This document shows, one piece after another, positions 34,856 to 45,764 of a stretch of DNA of 64,000 nucleotides. Positions within the stretch are counted from its first letter, which is position 1. Each line of letters starts with the position of its first letter. Location: contig CADCXA010000056.1 of NCBI GenBank assembly GCA_902806565.1, positions 62,001 to 126,000 of the forward strand, in the 5' to 3' direction. The stretch is from Hypoxylon rubiginosum. Taxonomy: Eukaryota; Ascomycota; Sordariomycetes; Xylariales; Hypoxylaceae. The translations under genes were made by a program, and so were the position numbers. Below the pieces are notes generated by a model. It searched no databases. It saw nothing but the letters and a program-made list of their open reading frames with translations, and was not told the DNA's origin.

Positions 34856-36540
34856 ATGTTATCAAGAGCTCTTGCGCGTTCTGCGCGATTACCCGCGCTC
34901 TCGAGATCAGCCATAATAGCCTCCTCTATTCCCAGAATATCAACCCCGGCGACCTCAGTATGGATGCGGGGCATGGCAAAGAATCGATCTCGAAATGTTC
35001 CGCAAAGCTCATCTCGAGGTCAAGGCCAGCAGTCAACATCCAAGACCGAACCTGCAGCTAAACCTGCAGCTACCCCTGAGTCTGCTCAGCCTACACAATC
35101 TCAGATACCTAGCTCCGAGCCGCAAGATGTAACAGCCGAAGCATCGTCCCCGAAGCCGGATCTGAGTTCTCTTCCCGATCTCACACAGGGTATCCCGTCG
35201 ACACTCGAGTATGAAACAAGCGGTGCCACCAACAAATCAGCGCTAGAAGCGGTACAAGAGGAGACGGCCGAACCCCAACCTGGCGGCGCCGGCGGTGGTC
35301 GCGGCCGCGGAGAGCTACCCGCCTCTGCGTACATCAGCTCAACGGAGAAGCGAAGGAATAGGTTCGCCAATTACATGTATGCCGGCTCGCTAGGATTGGG
35401 AATCCTTGGTATAGCCTATCTAGGCCGGGAGTGGGATGACGAAGAAGCAAAACTGTACCCTGATATTCCCAACGGTTGGTCGTTCAGCTTGTGGTGGAGC
35501 CGTACGACAGCCCGCTTTGGATCTGTCAAGAATTACTACAGCGAACCAGCCTTCGAGAAGTTGCTACCCGATCCCAACCCTATGTTCGAACGGCCGTACA
35601 CCCTCTGCATCAGTCTCGAGGATATGCTAGTACACAGCGAATGGTCGCGGGAGCACGGTTGGCGAATCGCGAAGCGTCCCGGCGTGGACTACTTCTTACA
35701 CTACCTCAGTCAATACTACGAGCTAGTATTGTTTACGAGTGTTCCTTTCGTCGCGGGAGAGCCCTTGATACGAAAGCTAGACCCCTTTCGATTCATCGTG
35801 TGGCCGTTGTTTAGGGAAGCTACCAAGTATAAGGATGGTGAGATCGTCAAGGTAAGTTTTACTCGTCGCCTTTCTCCTCTTTATTTGTTCCCGAGTCTCT
35901 GACATCCACCACCTAGGACTTATCCTACTTAAATAGGGATCTCTCCAAGGTTATTATAATCGATACCAAGGCAGAGCATGTCCGTAACCAGCCCGAAAAT
36001 GCCATCGTGCTTGGCAAATGGACGGGCGACCCCAAAGACACCGAACTCGTCTCACTAATCCCTTTCCTCGAATACATCCATACTATGCAGTACAAGGATG
36101 TTCGCGAGGTGCTCAAATCCTTCAAGGGCAAGCATATCCCCACGGAATTCGCGCGCCGAGAAGCGATTGCGCGCGCCGAATTCCAGAAGCAGTTTGAGAA
36201 GGAAAAGCGGAACCGGAAGGGCGGTATGGGAGCTCTAGGCAACCTGCTCGGGCTAAAACCGAGCAACATGAGCATGATGGTTCCTGCGGAAGGCGAAATC
36301 AGCCCGAGCGAAGCTTATGCGCAGGGCAAAATGCTGCAGGATATCGCGCGAGAACGTGGCCAGCGCAACTACGAGATGATGGAGAAGGAGATCCGCGAGA
36401 ATGGAGAAAAGTGGCTCAAAGAAGAGCAGGTGGCGGCCGAGAAGGCGCAAGCTGAAGTTATGAGCAGCATGAAGTCGTCCTTTTCGAACTGGTTCATACC
36501 TTCAAAGCCAGAGGAGACGACTAGCGAAGATAAGAAATGA
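34856..36540 (+). CDS. TIM50: Tim50, receptor subunit of the TIM23 mitochondrial import complex, 539 aa
   Basis: Two exons, 34856-35851 and 35917-36540, with a 65-bp intron at VK/DLSYLNRD, phase 0. The N-terminus is a basic mitochondrial presequence (MLSRALARSARLPALSRSAI). A Ser/Pro/Gln-rich stretch follows, one inner-membrane helix at about residues 173-191 (YMYAGSLGLGILGIAYLG), and then the FCP1-like phosphatase-fold domain facing the intermembrane space. Diagnostic stretches are LCISLEDMLVHSEWSREHGW, RPGVDYFLHYLSQYYELVLF and KVIIIDTKAEHV. The phosphatase DxDxT is replaced by SLEDM (S253-M257), as expected for this non-catalytic receptor. Tim50 takes precursors from the TOM complex to Tim23. 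The C-terminal extension (Met/Glu-rich coiled coil, ending SEDKK) is typical of filamentous fungi. Confidence 0.97.
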
Positions 36541-37224
36541 TGTGAAAAGACAAGGTAAATATACAGGCGAGTGTATGATACGGGGAATGCTTGGGGGAAC
36601 GTCGGTCCATTCCCATCGTGGACGTTGTATAAGAGACAACGACTGCCACGGTCACCTCTACCAACACGATACCTCTCTCGACTCGATCGAGACACTATTA
36701 CAACTCTACTCTAAACGACGGAGATCATTATTGCATGGGGTGGGCTTAAATCTAGGTCTGGGATGACATAGATGGTTGAGGCTACAGAAAATATGCGAAT
36801 GTCACGTTAATACCTCGACAGGAAACTGAGAACTGAGAACTTGGACTTGGACGAAAAGGAAAGATTTCACGCCGTGGTAATCTAATTTCTGTATTATAAT
36901 AGCATGAATGAGTGGCCCGCGGCTCTATCTTGCCCGTCCTCGATTGCAGTGTAGTTATAGAACCAACCCCGACAGTTTCGACTTGTCCCCCAACCTCTTC
37001 CTGCCTAGCTCATCAACTTGCATCGCCGCGGAAGTTGGTATACGTTTCCGTTCTTTCGTTGACGCCCTCGGTGATTTTAACGAAGAGGAAAATGAGACGA
37101 AAGTCTAAGAATCTCGAACTTTGCTTCATGAACTCCAAAAAGTAACTCATCGGTAACTCATCGCGTAATCTAAAGCATCGACAGTCGGTTTATCCTTGTT
37201 CGCCTCCCCCCTTTGAATCAAGAT
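36541..37224. other. Intergenic region, about 680 bp
   Basis: 3' side of both TIM50 and the small secreted protein gene (convergent). Open stretches here overlap one another in different frames and show no coding features. Confidence 0.55.
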
Positions 37225-37656
37225 CTAGATCTTGATCTTGTTCCAGACACCACTTTCGAAGCAAATCTCGCATCTCGGGTCGGTTTCACACTGGAAATCG
37301 CTATCCCAAGGCAATTCAGGTTAGTAAGTGTAGGTATTATTATTATTAGATCTTTGCTAAACCGCGAAGTTTGCGTTTCTTATTTTTTTACTTGCGGGTA
37401 GGAAGGAGAGAATGAGGAAGAGAGAGTTGAATGGGAGGGGGGGGCCTGGGGGGAAGAGAGAAAAGGAAAAAAAGAAGAGAGGCGTAACTCACTCGGGTTG
37501 GCAATGGTTGCAGTAGTCCTTGATCGCCGTGCAGTTGACGCCGTCTACGATTTGCCTGACGACGATGGATTGCTGCGGGATCGGGGCTCTTGAAGCTGCC
37601 GGGACTGCGATGGCGGTTCCGCAGACCGCGAGGACGAGGAAGATAGGGCACCACAT
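37225..37656 (-). CDS. Small cysteine-rich secreted protein, 79 aa (candidate effector)
   Basis: Two exons, 37656-37493 and 37300-37225, with a 192-bp intron (GTGAGT donor; TACTAAC branch 18 nt before the AG). The spliced frame is 240 nt. The signal peptide is MWCPIFLVLAVCGTAIAVPA. The mature part is about 60 residues with six cysteines: VNCTAIKDYCNHCQPDDF from exon 1 and the junction, then QCETDPRCEICFESG from exon 2 (C42, C49, C52, C59, C65, C68), enough for three disulfides. The intron splits the two Cys groups, and the frame reads through into the intron if it is ignored, which hides the gene. Small, secreted and Cys-rich is the profile of fungal effectors or antimicrobial peptides, but no known family was recognised. 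Five exact copies of a 9-bp repeat lie directly upstream of the start codon. Confidence 0.72.
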
Positions 37657-37657
37657 G

Positions 37658-37711
37658 TTGAGTTGGTTGAGTTAGTTGAGTTAGTTGAGTTGGTTGAGTT
37701 GGTTGAATAGG
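37658..37711. repeat. 9-bp tandem repeat in the 5' leader of the small secreted protein gene
   Basis: Five copies of TTGAGTTGG/TTGAGTTAG plus one degenerate copy, beginning one base upstream of the start codon. On the transcript strand it reads CCAACTCAA or CTAACTCAA in series: an unstructured, G-free leader. Confidence 0.9.
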
Positions 37712-39240
37712 TAGTGAAAGTGATGAGGCAGGTAATATTTGATTTATTGCTAATTTCTGAGGTTGCTGAGGTTGCTTTGAGGCTGTATTGATGATGTTGA
37801 TGGATTAATTAAGAAGTTTATCTAGGGGGGTAGAGGGTGCTTTATATAGGCAGTCGCCATGCGCTTGCATATTTCGATTTCGTTAGGTAGATTTTCAGGC
37901 GCGAGTTTGATCAAAGTATGGCATATCATCTTGTTTCCGTACGGTATATATCATATAAATATTAGACGACTGACATTTAGCGCTGGTAAACAAGCAATCA
38001 GGTGCAGTTTGCCCATGTGTTTTGCTGGAATTTGGAATATTCCAAATGGGTTTCGAGGGAGATAGAGAGAGATTCGAGAGAGATCGGAGAGAGATCGAGA
38101 GAGATCGAGAGAGATCGAGGGAAAAGGAGAAAAGCACGTAGTCTCGGGCCAAACAATGACGTTGTTTTCCGAAGCTGTCACCACTGACATCTAGTGCCCG
38201 GTTCTACAAGTTCGAGAGATTTATTGTTTTCGCGCCCCCAAAGTCCTAACATCCGAATAGCCTCACAACTCTCGACGGAAATAGAGGGCATAAAGAGTGC
38301 TCACAAGCCTTACCCCATAATACAGAAAATTAGCATTGGCCCATGTTGGATGGTTTGCTCCTCCACTTCAAGCAAGCCATACAAGAATAAAGGAGTCACG
38401 AGTGCCGCAAGGTCGAGGCCTGGCTGAGCTCGAGCACGTTTGATGATACGGAGAGAGAGATATTTACTCGATGAGCAAGTTCTGCGTACATACTGACTAT
38501 TGCTGGCGGTAAGTGTATCCAGCCAGGTATATCCAGCCAGGTACGTGATAATATTAGACATCCTAATTGCATAGCCACTAAAGATCAAAGTAGATTGTTA
38601 GGTGTATGTATCCCGTTATATCAACCGAATGCAAGCTGCCGTAACCGTACACAGAGGGCAAAATGCACGAAACGTAATACTATCGACTGGGGGCTACCAA
38701 TTTCTCGACTCCTGTTGGAATTTACATATACCTTGCTTAGGATATCATCCACTAGTTCATCTCCGATTACTTGGCTCTTATAACCAACATAATCATCCAG
38801 GTTTTCACAAATGCGATTCTATACCGCCAGATAGTTCAAGTAATCTTGTGATAAATGCTTTTGTCCTCAGTGCTAGCCCCCTATATCGCCCTTGGTCGTT
38901 CGCCAGCCGCACCAAAGAAATGCTCGATCCCTGATATAGATACAAACAATAAACCCGTAAATACCGCTATAGCCAGCCAAAAGTCCGAACCGTCATATGG
39001 TACATAAACATCGTCAGCAAGAAATAACTTCCTAGTAGAAGCGGAAACTCGATTCCATAACGCCGCCTTAAAGTGATGACCCAAGCCCGGAATTAAAACG
39101 CTTTTGCTGGAGGCCTCATGTCGCCATTACCTGTTTGAAACGAAGCCCTAGGTAAAAAGATAGGACCCCCTGAACGCCACTTTGCCGACAGAGGCGGACG
39201 AGACGTAAGATAGCAAGTGAACTTTTTAGAGCGTCGTCTT
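37712..39240. other. Intergenic region, about 1.5 kb
   Basis: Upstream of the small secreted protein gene and downstream of the transcription factor. It holds a GAGAGAGATC minisatellite at 38060-38121. A frame at 39084-38881 on the minus strand encodes one hydrophobic segment (FWLAIAVFTGLLFVSISGI); it could be a remnant, but it has no start or splice context and I do not call it. Confidence 0.5.
38060..38121. repeat. 10-bp minisatellite, GAGAGAGATC type
   Basis: About six imperfect copies of GAGAGAGATC/GAGAGAGATT, purine-only apart from T and C in each unit. No element boundaries around it. Confidence 0.85.
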
Positions 39241-42200
39241 TCAAGTACCACCAACCCCATCCGAGAAAAGCAATAACGGCCACTGCATAGTCGCCGTAGT
39301 CGCTGTAGAACTCCCACTCATGCCCACCCCTATCCCCATCCCGTTGGCTCCGCTGCTATCAACATTGCCGCCGGGTCGTGGGCCGGAACCACCCAGAGAC
39401 ATCAGCGCACTGGCGCTGTACCTATCTTGGTTATCAACGATAGCGGCTGTCCAGTCCTGCCATGTGTTCCCTCCCGAGGGATGCTGCCGCCACATCGTTT
39501 CTGGTTGCGTCATTTGCGTCGCTTGTGTAGCGAATGCCGTAAGTGGGTTGTGATCCATCGTCTGGACCTGTTGGGCCTGGGCTTGGGCTTGTGCTTGCGC
39601 CTGCGCCTGCGCATGTGCCTGGACCTGTACCTGAGCTACGGTCACCGGTCCTGCGGTTTGCGTGTAAATAAACGTGTTATCTGGGTCGTATGTAATGGCA
39701 TTGGTCGAATGCGGGGCCGACTCTGCGTATGAAAGCGGAGGATACGTCCCAGAGTCGGAAGTAGCTTCGGTATAGTAATTATTGCGTGGCGCGGCGACAT
39801 GGTTCGCCGGGCCATTCACCACTTCTGTGTCGGCCTGGCTAGGGGTAGGATTAGACGTTGTAGGAACGTTGGTATAAGGTGGTGACTGTGGTGATTGTTT
39901 GAGCATGTCTTGCGATAATTGAGCCGCTGGCACCGACTCGTTGGCCTTTTGAAGTCTGTCATATTCTATCCAAGCGATAGTACGGTCTATGATAGGAGAC
40001 ACGGCGTCATGAATGCTCATACCACAGCCTAAATAGCAGTTACGGCGTCAGCGATCCACAGTACATGTTTGAAAATGAATTGAGTCAAGACTTACCCATG
40101 AGATCTCCAGTCTCGGCCAGAATTCTTAACCACATGTTCATATCCCCACGAAGGGCCTGCACCTCAGCCGCATTTGCCTCGTGTCGTCTCTCCCAGTGCG
40201 ATACCAAGGTGGAAAATATAGCCGTAACGTATACTGCCAGACCGTACCATGTCGTGTCTAAAGATTTTAATCTATATACTTGATCGATGATTCTGAGCAT
40301 GTCCTTTGCAGTCTCCTCACATATCTTGGTGTTTTCAGCTATTATTTTTGGATCATTCGCTATACAAGCGGCTGGATGCCGCAGTGTTATCCCTAAACCA
40401 TGCGAATTAGTATCTACTCGATGCTGACATCTTAGGTTCTGTAAGGGTCGAAGAGACAGCTCAGACTTCCCGACGCAGACACCAGAACACAAAACGAGGG
40501 TTGACTAGGGACTGAGAGTTGCTTACTGAATTCAAGAGCCATCCATTCCGCATATAGAGCAAACATGGCGTGTTCATGTTCGGGCTGTCCCGCTTTACGA
40601 GGTTTTAAGCTAGGGGGTAGACTGTCTCGCCAAACTTGGAGTTGCTCCTCACTCGTCTCAACCACAGGGAGATATCGACTTGGATCTTTTCTTACGCAAT
40701 AGATGTTGGCAAACATTTCCAGGAACAAAGCAGAGATTTTGAAGCCAGCAATTCCGATTTCGTAATGGCACGGAGCGGACCTCGTAGTATCGACTCCGTC
40801 TATAGTGAGAAGTTCATCGGCTATCATCTCTGGAAATTCCGCATCGATATCTTCTAGCCGGATAGGCATAGGCCGCCCCATTCGACCGTTCAATGTGACT
40901 GCAGTCGAGAGAATCGCCCACCATATGCGCTTACGCAGCTCATTCTCTAGGTTGGTTCCCTCGCCCGGCTTCTTCCAGGCACGGTGCAGATTGAGCTCGA
41001 TGGCCATACCTAGGGTGTAATGGCTCAGCATACTACTAGTATTAGATTTTGGGAACCGCATCGTGTGCACACAAAGCATAGTCAGGGCCTGGACGTCATA
41101 AAGTGATCTAGACGTGGACAGGTCGAAAAATTTGCTGAGAGCGAAGTGGTAATGCTTATTTGATAGTTCGTTCAGGCGAGCTCTCTTCTCGGGTGATTCC
41201 CTGTTCCGGATTCCATACTGGAGGTATATGGAGGCGAACACCATATGGATCATGGTCGTCTCGGCTACAGTGGGTTTGAAAGAAGGGTCATCGTAAAGGC
41301 GAGCAAGCTTGGGTCAGCCCGGTTAGTACGGAGCCGAATCAGATATCCAAGGCATTGATTATGGTAGCATTTACTTACAAGACTCATGAAGGTGGGCTGG
41401 TGCAGGATTGGGTGGAAGGGATATATCATGAGAAAATACCACTGAGCATACGTGAAAGCGTCCGACCTTGGAGGGTAGTCTACGTGACTTGGAGGGTTGA
41501 TATTCGTGGCGGACTGCAACATAGCTTGGACGGATTTGTTGTAAAGGGGCGAGTGAGCGGGAGCGTCAGGGGACGGCTCGTCCATGTCGGGTGCGTCGAA
41601 AGAGCCGATGTCTATGGTGCTTCCGAGGATAGTGAGAGTAGTGCCCTTGATGGAGCTCAGAGGAGCCTGATCCGCACCGACGCCTATGTGAGCGTCGGCT
41701 GGTCTTAGGTCGACACTAGAGCGCAATGTATTCGCGAAAGGCATCCTCGAAGGTCGATCCTTAATCCAAGCAGGAGAACCAAGCTGAGTCCATTGTGTTT
41801 TCGCTGGGGGGTCGAGTATCTGATTGCCCATAACGTTGAAGGTTCCGTCAGGAGTTGTTGAGTCGTCAACGGAGGAAGAATGAAAGGGTTTGACGTCAAC
41901 GCCATTTTGATGAAGTAGCTTCTCTAGATCTCGGATACGGTTCAACATATCCGTCTTCTCGCGTTCCAGCTCCTGCATATACCCTCTCCGTTCCGTCCGA
42001 CCTGTGACACGATCGGTTACGTAGCATTCGAGGTTTTGGTTGATGCAATGCGAGCAGCCTTCGGGTAAGGCATCGCAACGGATCTTGCGAACCTAAGAGA
42101 GGATGCGCGTTAGAATTTAGAACTGGTATTGCTGCTGGACTCGGAGAGAGGGAGAGTCGGCAAGACAAAGGCCAAACTCGACAAGTGGTGGATTTAGTAG

Positions 42201-42552
42201 GTAAGGTAATGCGATGGCCATCGCTGCGATAGTAGCGAAGATTAATAACACCGAGCTTCTCTTAACGAATACACCTACACGCTCACATGCTCCAAAGCTT
42301 CACGCCTCCTAATCGGAAGAAAAAAAAGTATAAAAAATAACAAAAAACCCCCCTTACCTTGCACCGGTCGCATGCTTGTCCAGTCCTCGTATACGATTGA
42401 AGCTTGCTCTTGACGACGCTGGAGAAATCATTGGGAGCAGTTCGGTCACGGTCTAATCGAGGTAATTTGCACTTGGCAGAGCCGTCAGGAGAGTCGAGGT
42501 CGGTAATGTCAGCAATGTCACCAGGCCGTTTCGGCGGGCGGCCTGGAGGCAT
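39241..42552 (-). CDS. Zn2Cys6 (Gal4-type) transcription factor with fungal-specific TF domain, 924 aa
   Basis: Five exons, 42552-42358, 42092-41379, 41307-40527, 40392-40096 and 40028-39241, with introns of 265, 71, 134 and 67 bp; 2,775 nt in frame. The binuclear zinc cluster is C61-x2-C64-x6-C71-x6-C78-x2-C81-x6-C88 (ACDRCK / VRKIRCDALPEGCSHC), with intron 1 between CK and VRK. A short coiled coil follows (YMQELEREKTDMLNRIRDLE). The middle-homology region covers about residues 280-600: QWYFLMIYPFHPILHQPTF, LTMLCVHTMRFPK, YTLGMAIELNLHRAW and ELRKRIWWAILSTAVTLNGR. The tail is rich in Gln, Ala and Pro, including an eight-unit QA run. It should bind CGG-type half-sites as a dimer and act in the nucleus; targets unknown. 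Intron 3 is supported by an ALEF/RITLRHPAACIAND junction and a TACTAAT branch. Confidence 0.93.
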
Positions 42553-44533
42553 GGCGACACGAAGCTTTAGGGGAGCCGCGATAAAAAAAAGGCTGCGCGG
42601 GTGTTGGCGCACAGCGGTTGGAGCTTGTTTTTTTCGCGACAAATAAGAAATGGAATTTGCCGAAACCTTAGGTCATAAGCTTAGGGGGGGGAACGCGGGA
42701 GAGGGAGCGTGGCACAAGTGTTCGAGTCCAAGCGAACCAGTGGCCGGTAGTGGGTAGTGGGAGACCCTTACCTAATAAGAAAAGAAGCTTAGAAGCTTAG
42801 AAGTTTGAGAATAATAGCCTTTATTATTATTAGACCTAGCAGCCTACCAGCCTACTAGTTCACTAGCCTAGAGGGCCAGAAGGGCTTGTAGAAGGTTAGA
42901 ATGTGGAGTTATAGGTTTAGCACTGACAGGCACTAATTCAGTCTTAGATAAGGCATGGGATGGTATAGATTGCGTAATACAATACTAGAATACCTGATAC
43001 TTTTGGCACAGCCTCTTTCTTTAATCTTAACTCTTTCATCATCCCCCTACATATCCTACTTAAGTACATAGGTATACTTTGTATAGGACAGAGAATACAA
43101 AGTAGAAGACGAATAGATAAATCAACATACCTACATGTAGGTAAGTATGCTATCTCTACTTCCGGAGACTCGGAGACTCAAAAAAAAAAAAAAAAAACTC
43201 GATTCTCAACAGCATCACAAATCATCAAGATCAGATCAAGCTTTTTCTTCTCTCTCCAGGATACGGCATTCGGGGAATTCTAACTGTCACCTGCATCAAT
43301 ATAGCTACCCAAGGTACCATCGGGTCTGTTTCGAGCCACTCGCTGCTATTGGGTCCTCCACCTATCCTCCACCTCTATCCACTCCCGAAGACCGATGGAT
43401 CTGTGTCTGCATAACACGCCAGACACGACGCAAGGAGTCGACTTACGGTTGGGGTATTGTCTGGAATCGGAAAGTCGATCACCGACTGATAGGGTCTCAC
43501 TCTCTCAGGTAGCGTCACCAGACAGTTCCAGTTTCTCCGAGTCTTATCGACATGTCTCTTTGAGTTTATGGTAGGAGGTAAGTAAGTAGGTCGCCTACTG
43601 GAGGTGTGAATTACAAATCGCGGTGACGTTGGGTTGCATATTCATAGTAATTACCTACCTCTAATACCCAAGGAGACCGGGAGGCCATTGCATAGCATTA
43701 GCTCATGGCACGATCTTCCTGCAGGAATCTTGTGCTGTTGCTTAAGCCTTATTGATAGAGCTTCAACCAGAGAGAATCCAGACCGAGACCCATTTAGGTT
43801 GCTAATCATACCTACCTAGGTACTTATTATACAACCTAAGGTACCCCTTTTCACGTTGGGGTTCTGGATCTGGAGAGACGGAGTCAGGTAGGACAATATC
43901 TATTGCAAACGTTGCTCATCACGTATTCAACCTACCTCCCAGAGGTATATGGTGTTGGTAGCTTGGCGATCTAAAATGAAAGTATCAAGACCAGACAGTC
44001 GGGTCAGCCCTATATTACATCTTCACCTTTCTCGTGTCAGCTGAAAGAGGACGGTATTTAAGGGCCAGTTTCAGTTACCATAGTAGGTATTCTTCGTAAA
44101 TTTGCTCGAGTATAGAGAAAGGCCTCTACTCGTTCGTAACCATTTTTAATACCTACCTCCTGCCTAGCATATACAGATTTTAGGTGGTCTCTGTTTTTTC
44201 TCCTTCCAAGGCTGCGGTGGTTTAATCGGACGACGCCTAGATACATATAGGGGCTGCTGAAAGAATCGGCATGTCTGTCTGTTGGGTATCCGCCAGCCGG
44301 CCACCAGCTGCTTGCCGCACTCTGCTCCTCTGCCCCTCCATTAAACCCCCACCATTAAATTATTCCTAACGGGCTGACCATCGCCATCGTCATTCGTACC
44401 TATTATAGCGATTCTCTTGACACTGCTTATCAAATAGAGTGACAGCCTTATTACCCTGATGGTTAACGATATTCAACCCGACGACTTGGGTCTTCCTTTA
44501 TAAGATTCGTAAAATAATCCAACAATTATAGCA
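42553..44533. other. Divergent promoter region between the Zn2Cys6 factor and CGI121, about 2 kb
   Basis: No supported gene. It has an 18-A tract at 43180-43197 and TACCTAGGTAC-type copies at about 43127-43145 and 43811-43835. The open stretch at 43147-43512 begins with the poly-A tract (a lysine run) and lacks family features. The long, uninterrupted upstream region may hold regulatory sites of the transcription factor gene. Confidence 0.5.
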
Positions 44534-45481
44534 ATGGCCTCTCCCCAAGACAGCAAAGCAGCATCGCCCTCTCAAGTGCTAGAGACGATCCAGCTTGACC
44601 ATGTGCCATCAACGCATACCGTCCACGTTGGAGTCTTCAAGGACGTAGCCAATTCCGAGTTCCTGCACCAGCAGCTGTTAAGTCGAAATACTGATTTTGA
44701 GTATGCCTTTATCGATGCGAGCTCCGTACGTGTTATCCTCTCATGCTCACATACTACAACTGCCCCTGTCCTCCTCACTTGTCCCGTACCGTACACCTGT
44801 ATGAGGACTAATATATTGTACAACTCTGCCTATAATAGGTAACTTCACGCATTCAGGTCTTAGCCGCAATATACAAGGCCATAACAATACAGCTCAGCGG
44901 CGCCATGAAGACACCAAACATCCACTCCGAGATTGTATGCTCATTAAATATCAATAACAATGTATGTAAATAAATAAGTTTCTGGATCTCGTCCTTCCCA
45001 TCTTCCCTTCCCCCTTTCCCCCTTTTATCACCCTCATCTCATCCTTCCCGTTCCGACTCTACCATCTCACTATGTACCTCCTACCCACAACTACGCCCAT
45101 CTATGTAGATATCCAGTCTCACGAATTCAACCTTACCATCATGTCTTCCACTCACCAACCCCCCAGATCTCCGAAGCCTACCGCCGCTTCGGCATCACCC
45201 CCAGCACCAAGCACCTCATCATCGCCAAGGTCCTAGTCGCCCCCACATCCACCCACACCCCCTCCGCGCTGCACGACCACCTCCTCGCCAACGTCCAAGG
45301 CACCCCCGTCCCCTTCACGGACGAGGCCCTGCGGGCGGAGCACCTGACGGACTGGCCCAAGGTGCGCAAGTACTACAAGCTGAACGGCGTGGGCTGGCTC
45401 GACGGCGTCCGGGACGAGTCGCGGAAACAGAAAGAGATGGAGCTCCTCGTGCTCGGGGGCATGGCACTGAGGGGTTTGTAA
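44534..45481 (+). CDS. CGI121: Cgi121, KEOPS/EKC complex subunit, 203 aa
   Basis: Three exons, 44534-44725, 44857-44961 and 45167-45481, with introns of 131 and 205 bp; 612 nt. The Cgi121/TPRKB fold is recognisable: [59 protein letters not shown], the conserved [25 protein letters not shown] and [15 protein letters not shown] makes the t6A modification at position 37 of tRNAs reading ANN codons and is linked to telomere maintenance in yeast; Cgi121 binds tRNA and the kinase Bud32. The N-terminus has no signal sequence. It is convergent with PUT1, with 283 bp between stops. Confidence 0.95.
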
Positions 45482-45764
45482 ATTGAACGACGACGGGGTA
45501 GAGGAGGAAAATTGCGGTTGGTCATGCAAACTAAGTATTATAAAGGCTACCTATGAGTAGCTGTACTGGTTTCCGTTGATATCATGAGTTTTCCCCAGAA
45601 CTTGAAGTGATTAAGCCCTTCCTGCCTGTAAACCCAACCCCCCTGAGGTGTCGTTGATTCGTAATTCATCGCTCACACGCTTGTACGAGACTTTACCCTA
45701 TAGCCTGCTTGGCGGATCAACTCCATGCTATATTAACCCTCGACTCCCTTCATCTCGTCACGCC

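Noticed and set aside
37443..37492. Alternative short intron ending at CCCCCAG in the small secreted protein gene
   Set aside because: It would give a Pro-rich 73-residue protein without the second Cys group and has no CTAAC branch site; the 192-bp intron has one in the right place.
37388..37654. 88-residue Arg/Pro-rich reading on the minus strand at the small secreted protein locus
   Set aside because: It reads the right exon in the wrong frame and runs into the intron. The neighbouring frame gives a signal peptide and Cys pattern with a proper splice site.
38881..39084. Minus-strand frame with one hydrophobic segment
   Set aside because: Could be a relic, but no start, acceptor or family match could be found, so it is not called a gene.
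43147..43512. 121-residue open frame on the plus strand
   Set aside because: Starts next to an 18-A tract (lysine run), has no domain, and lies in a long divergent promoter region.
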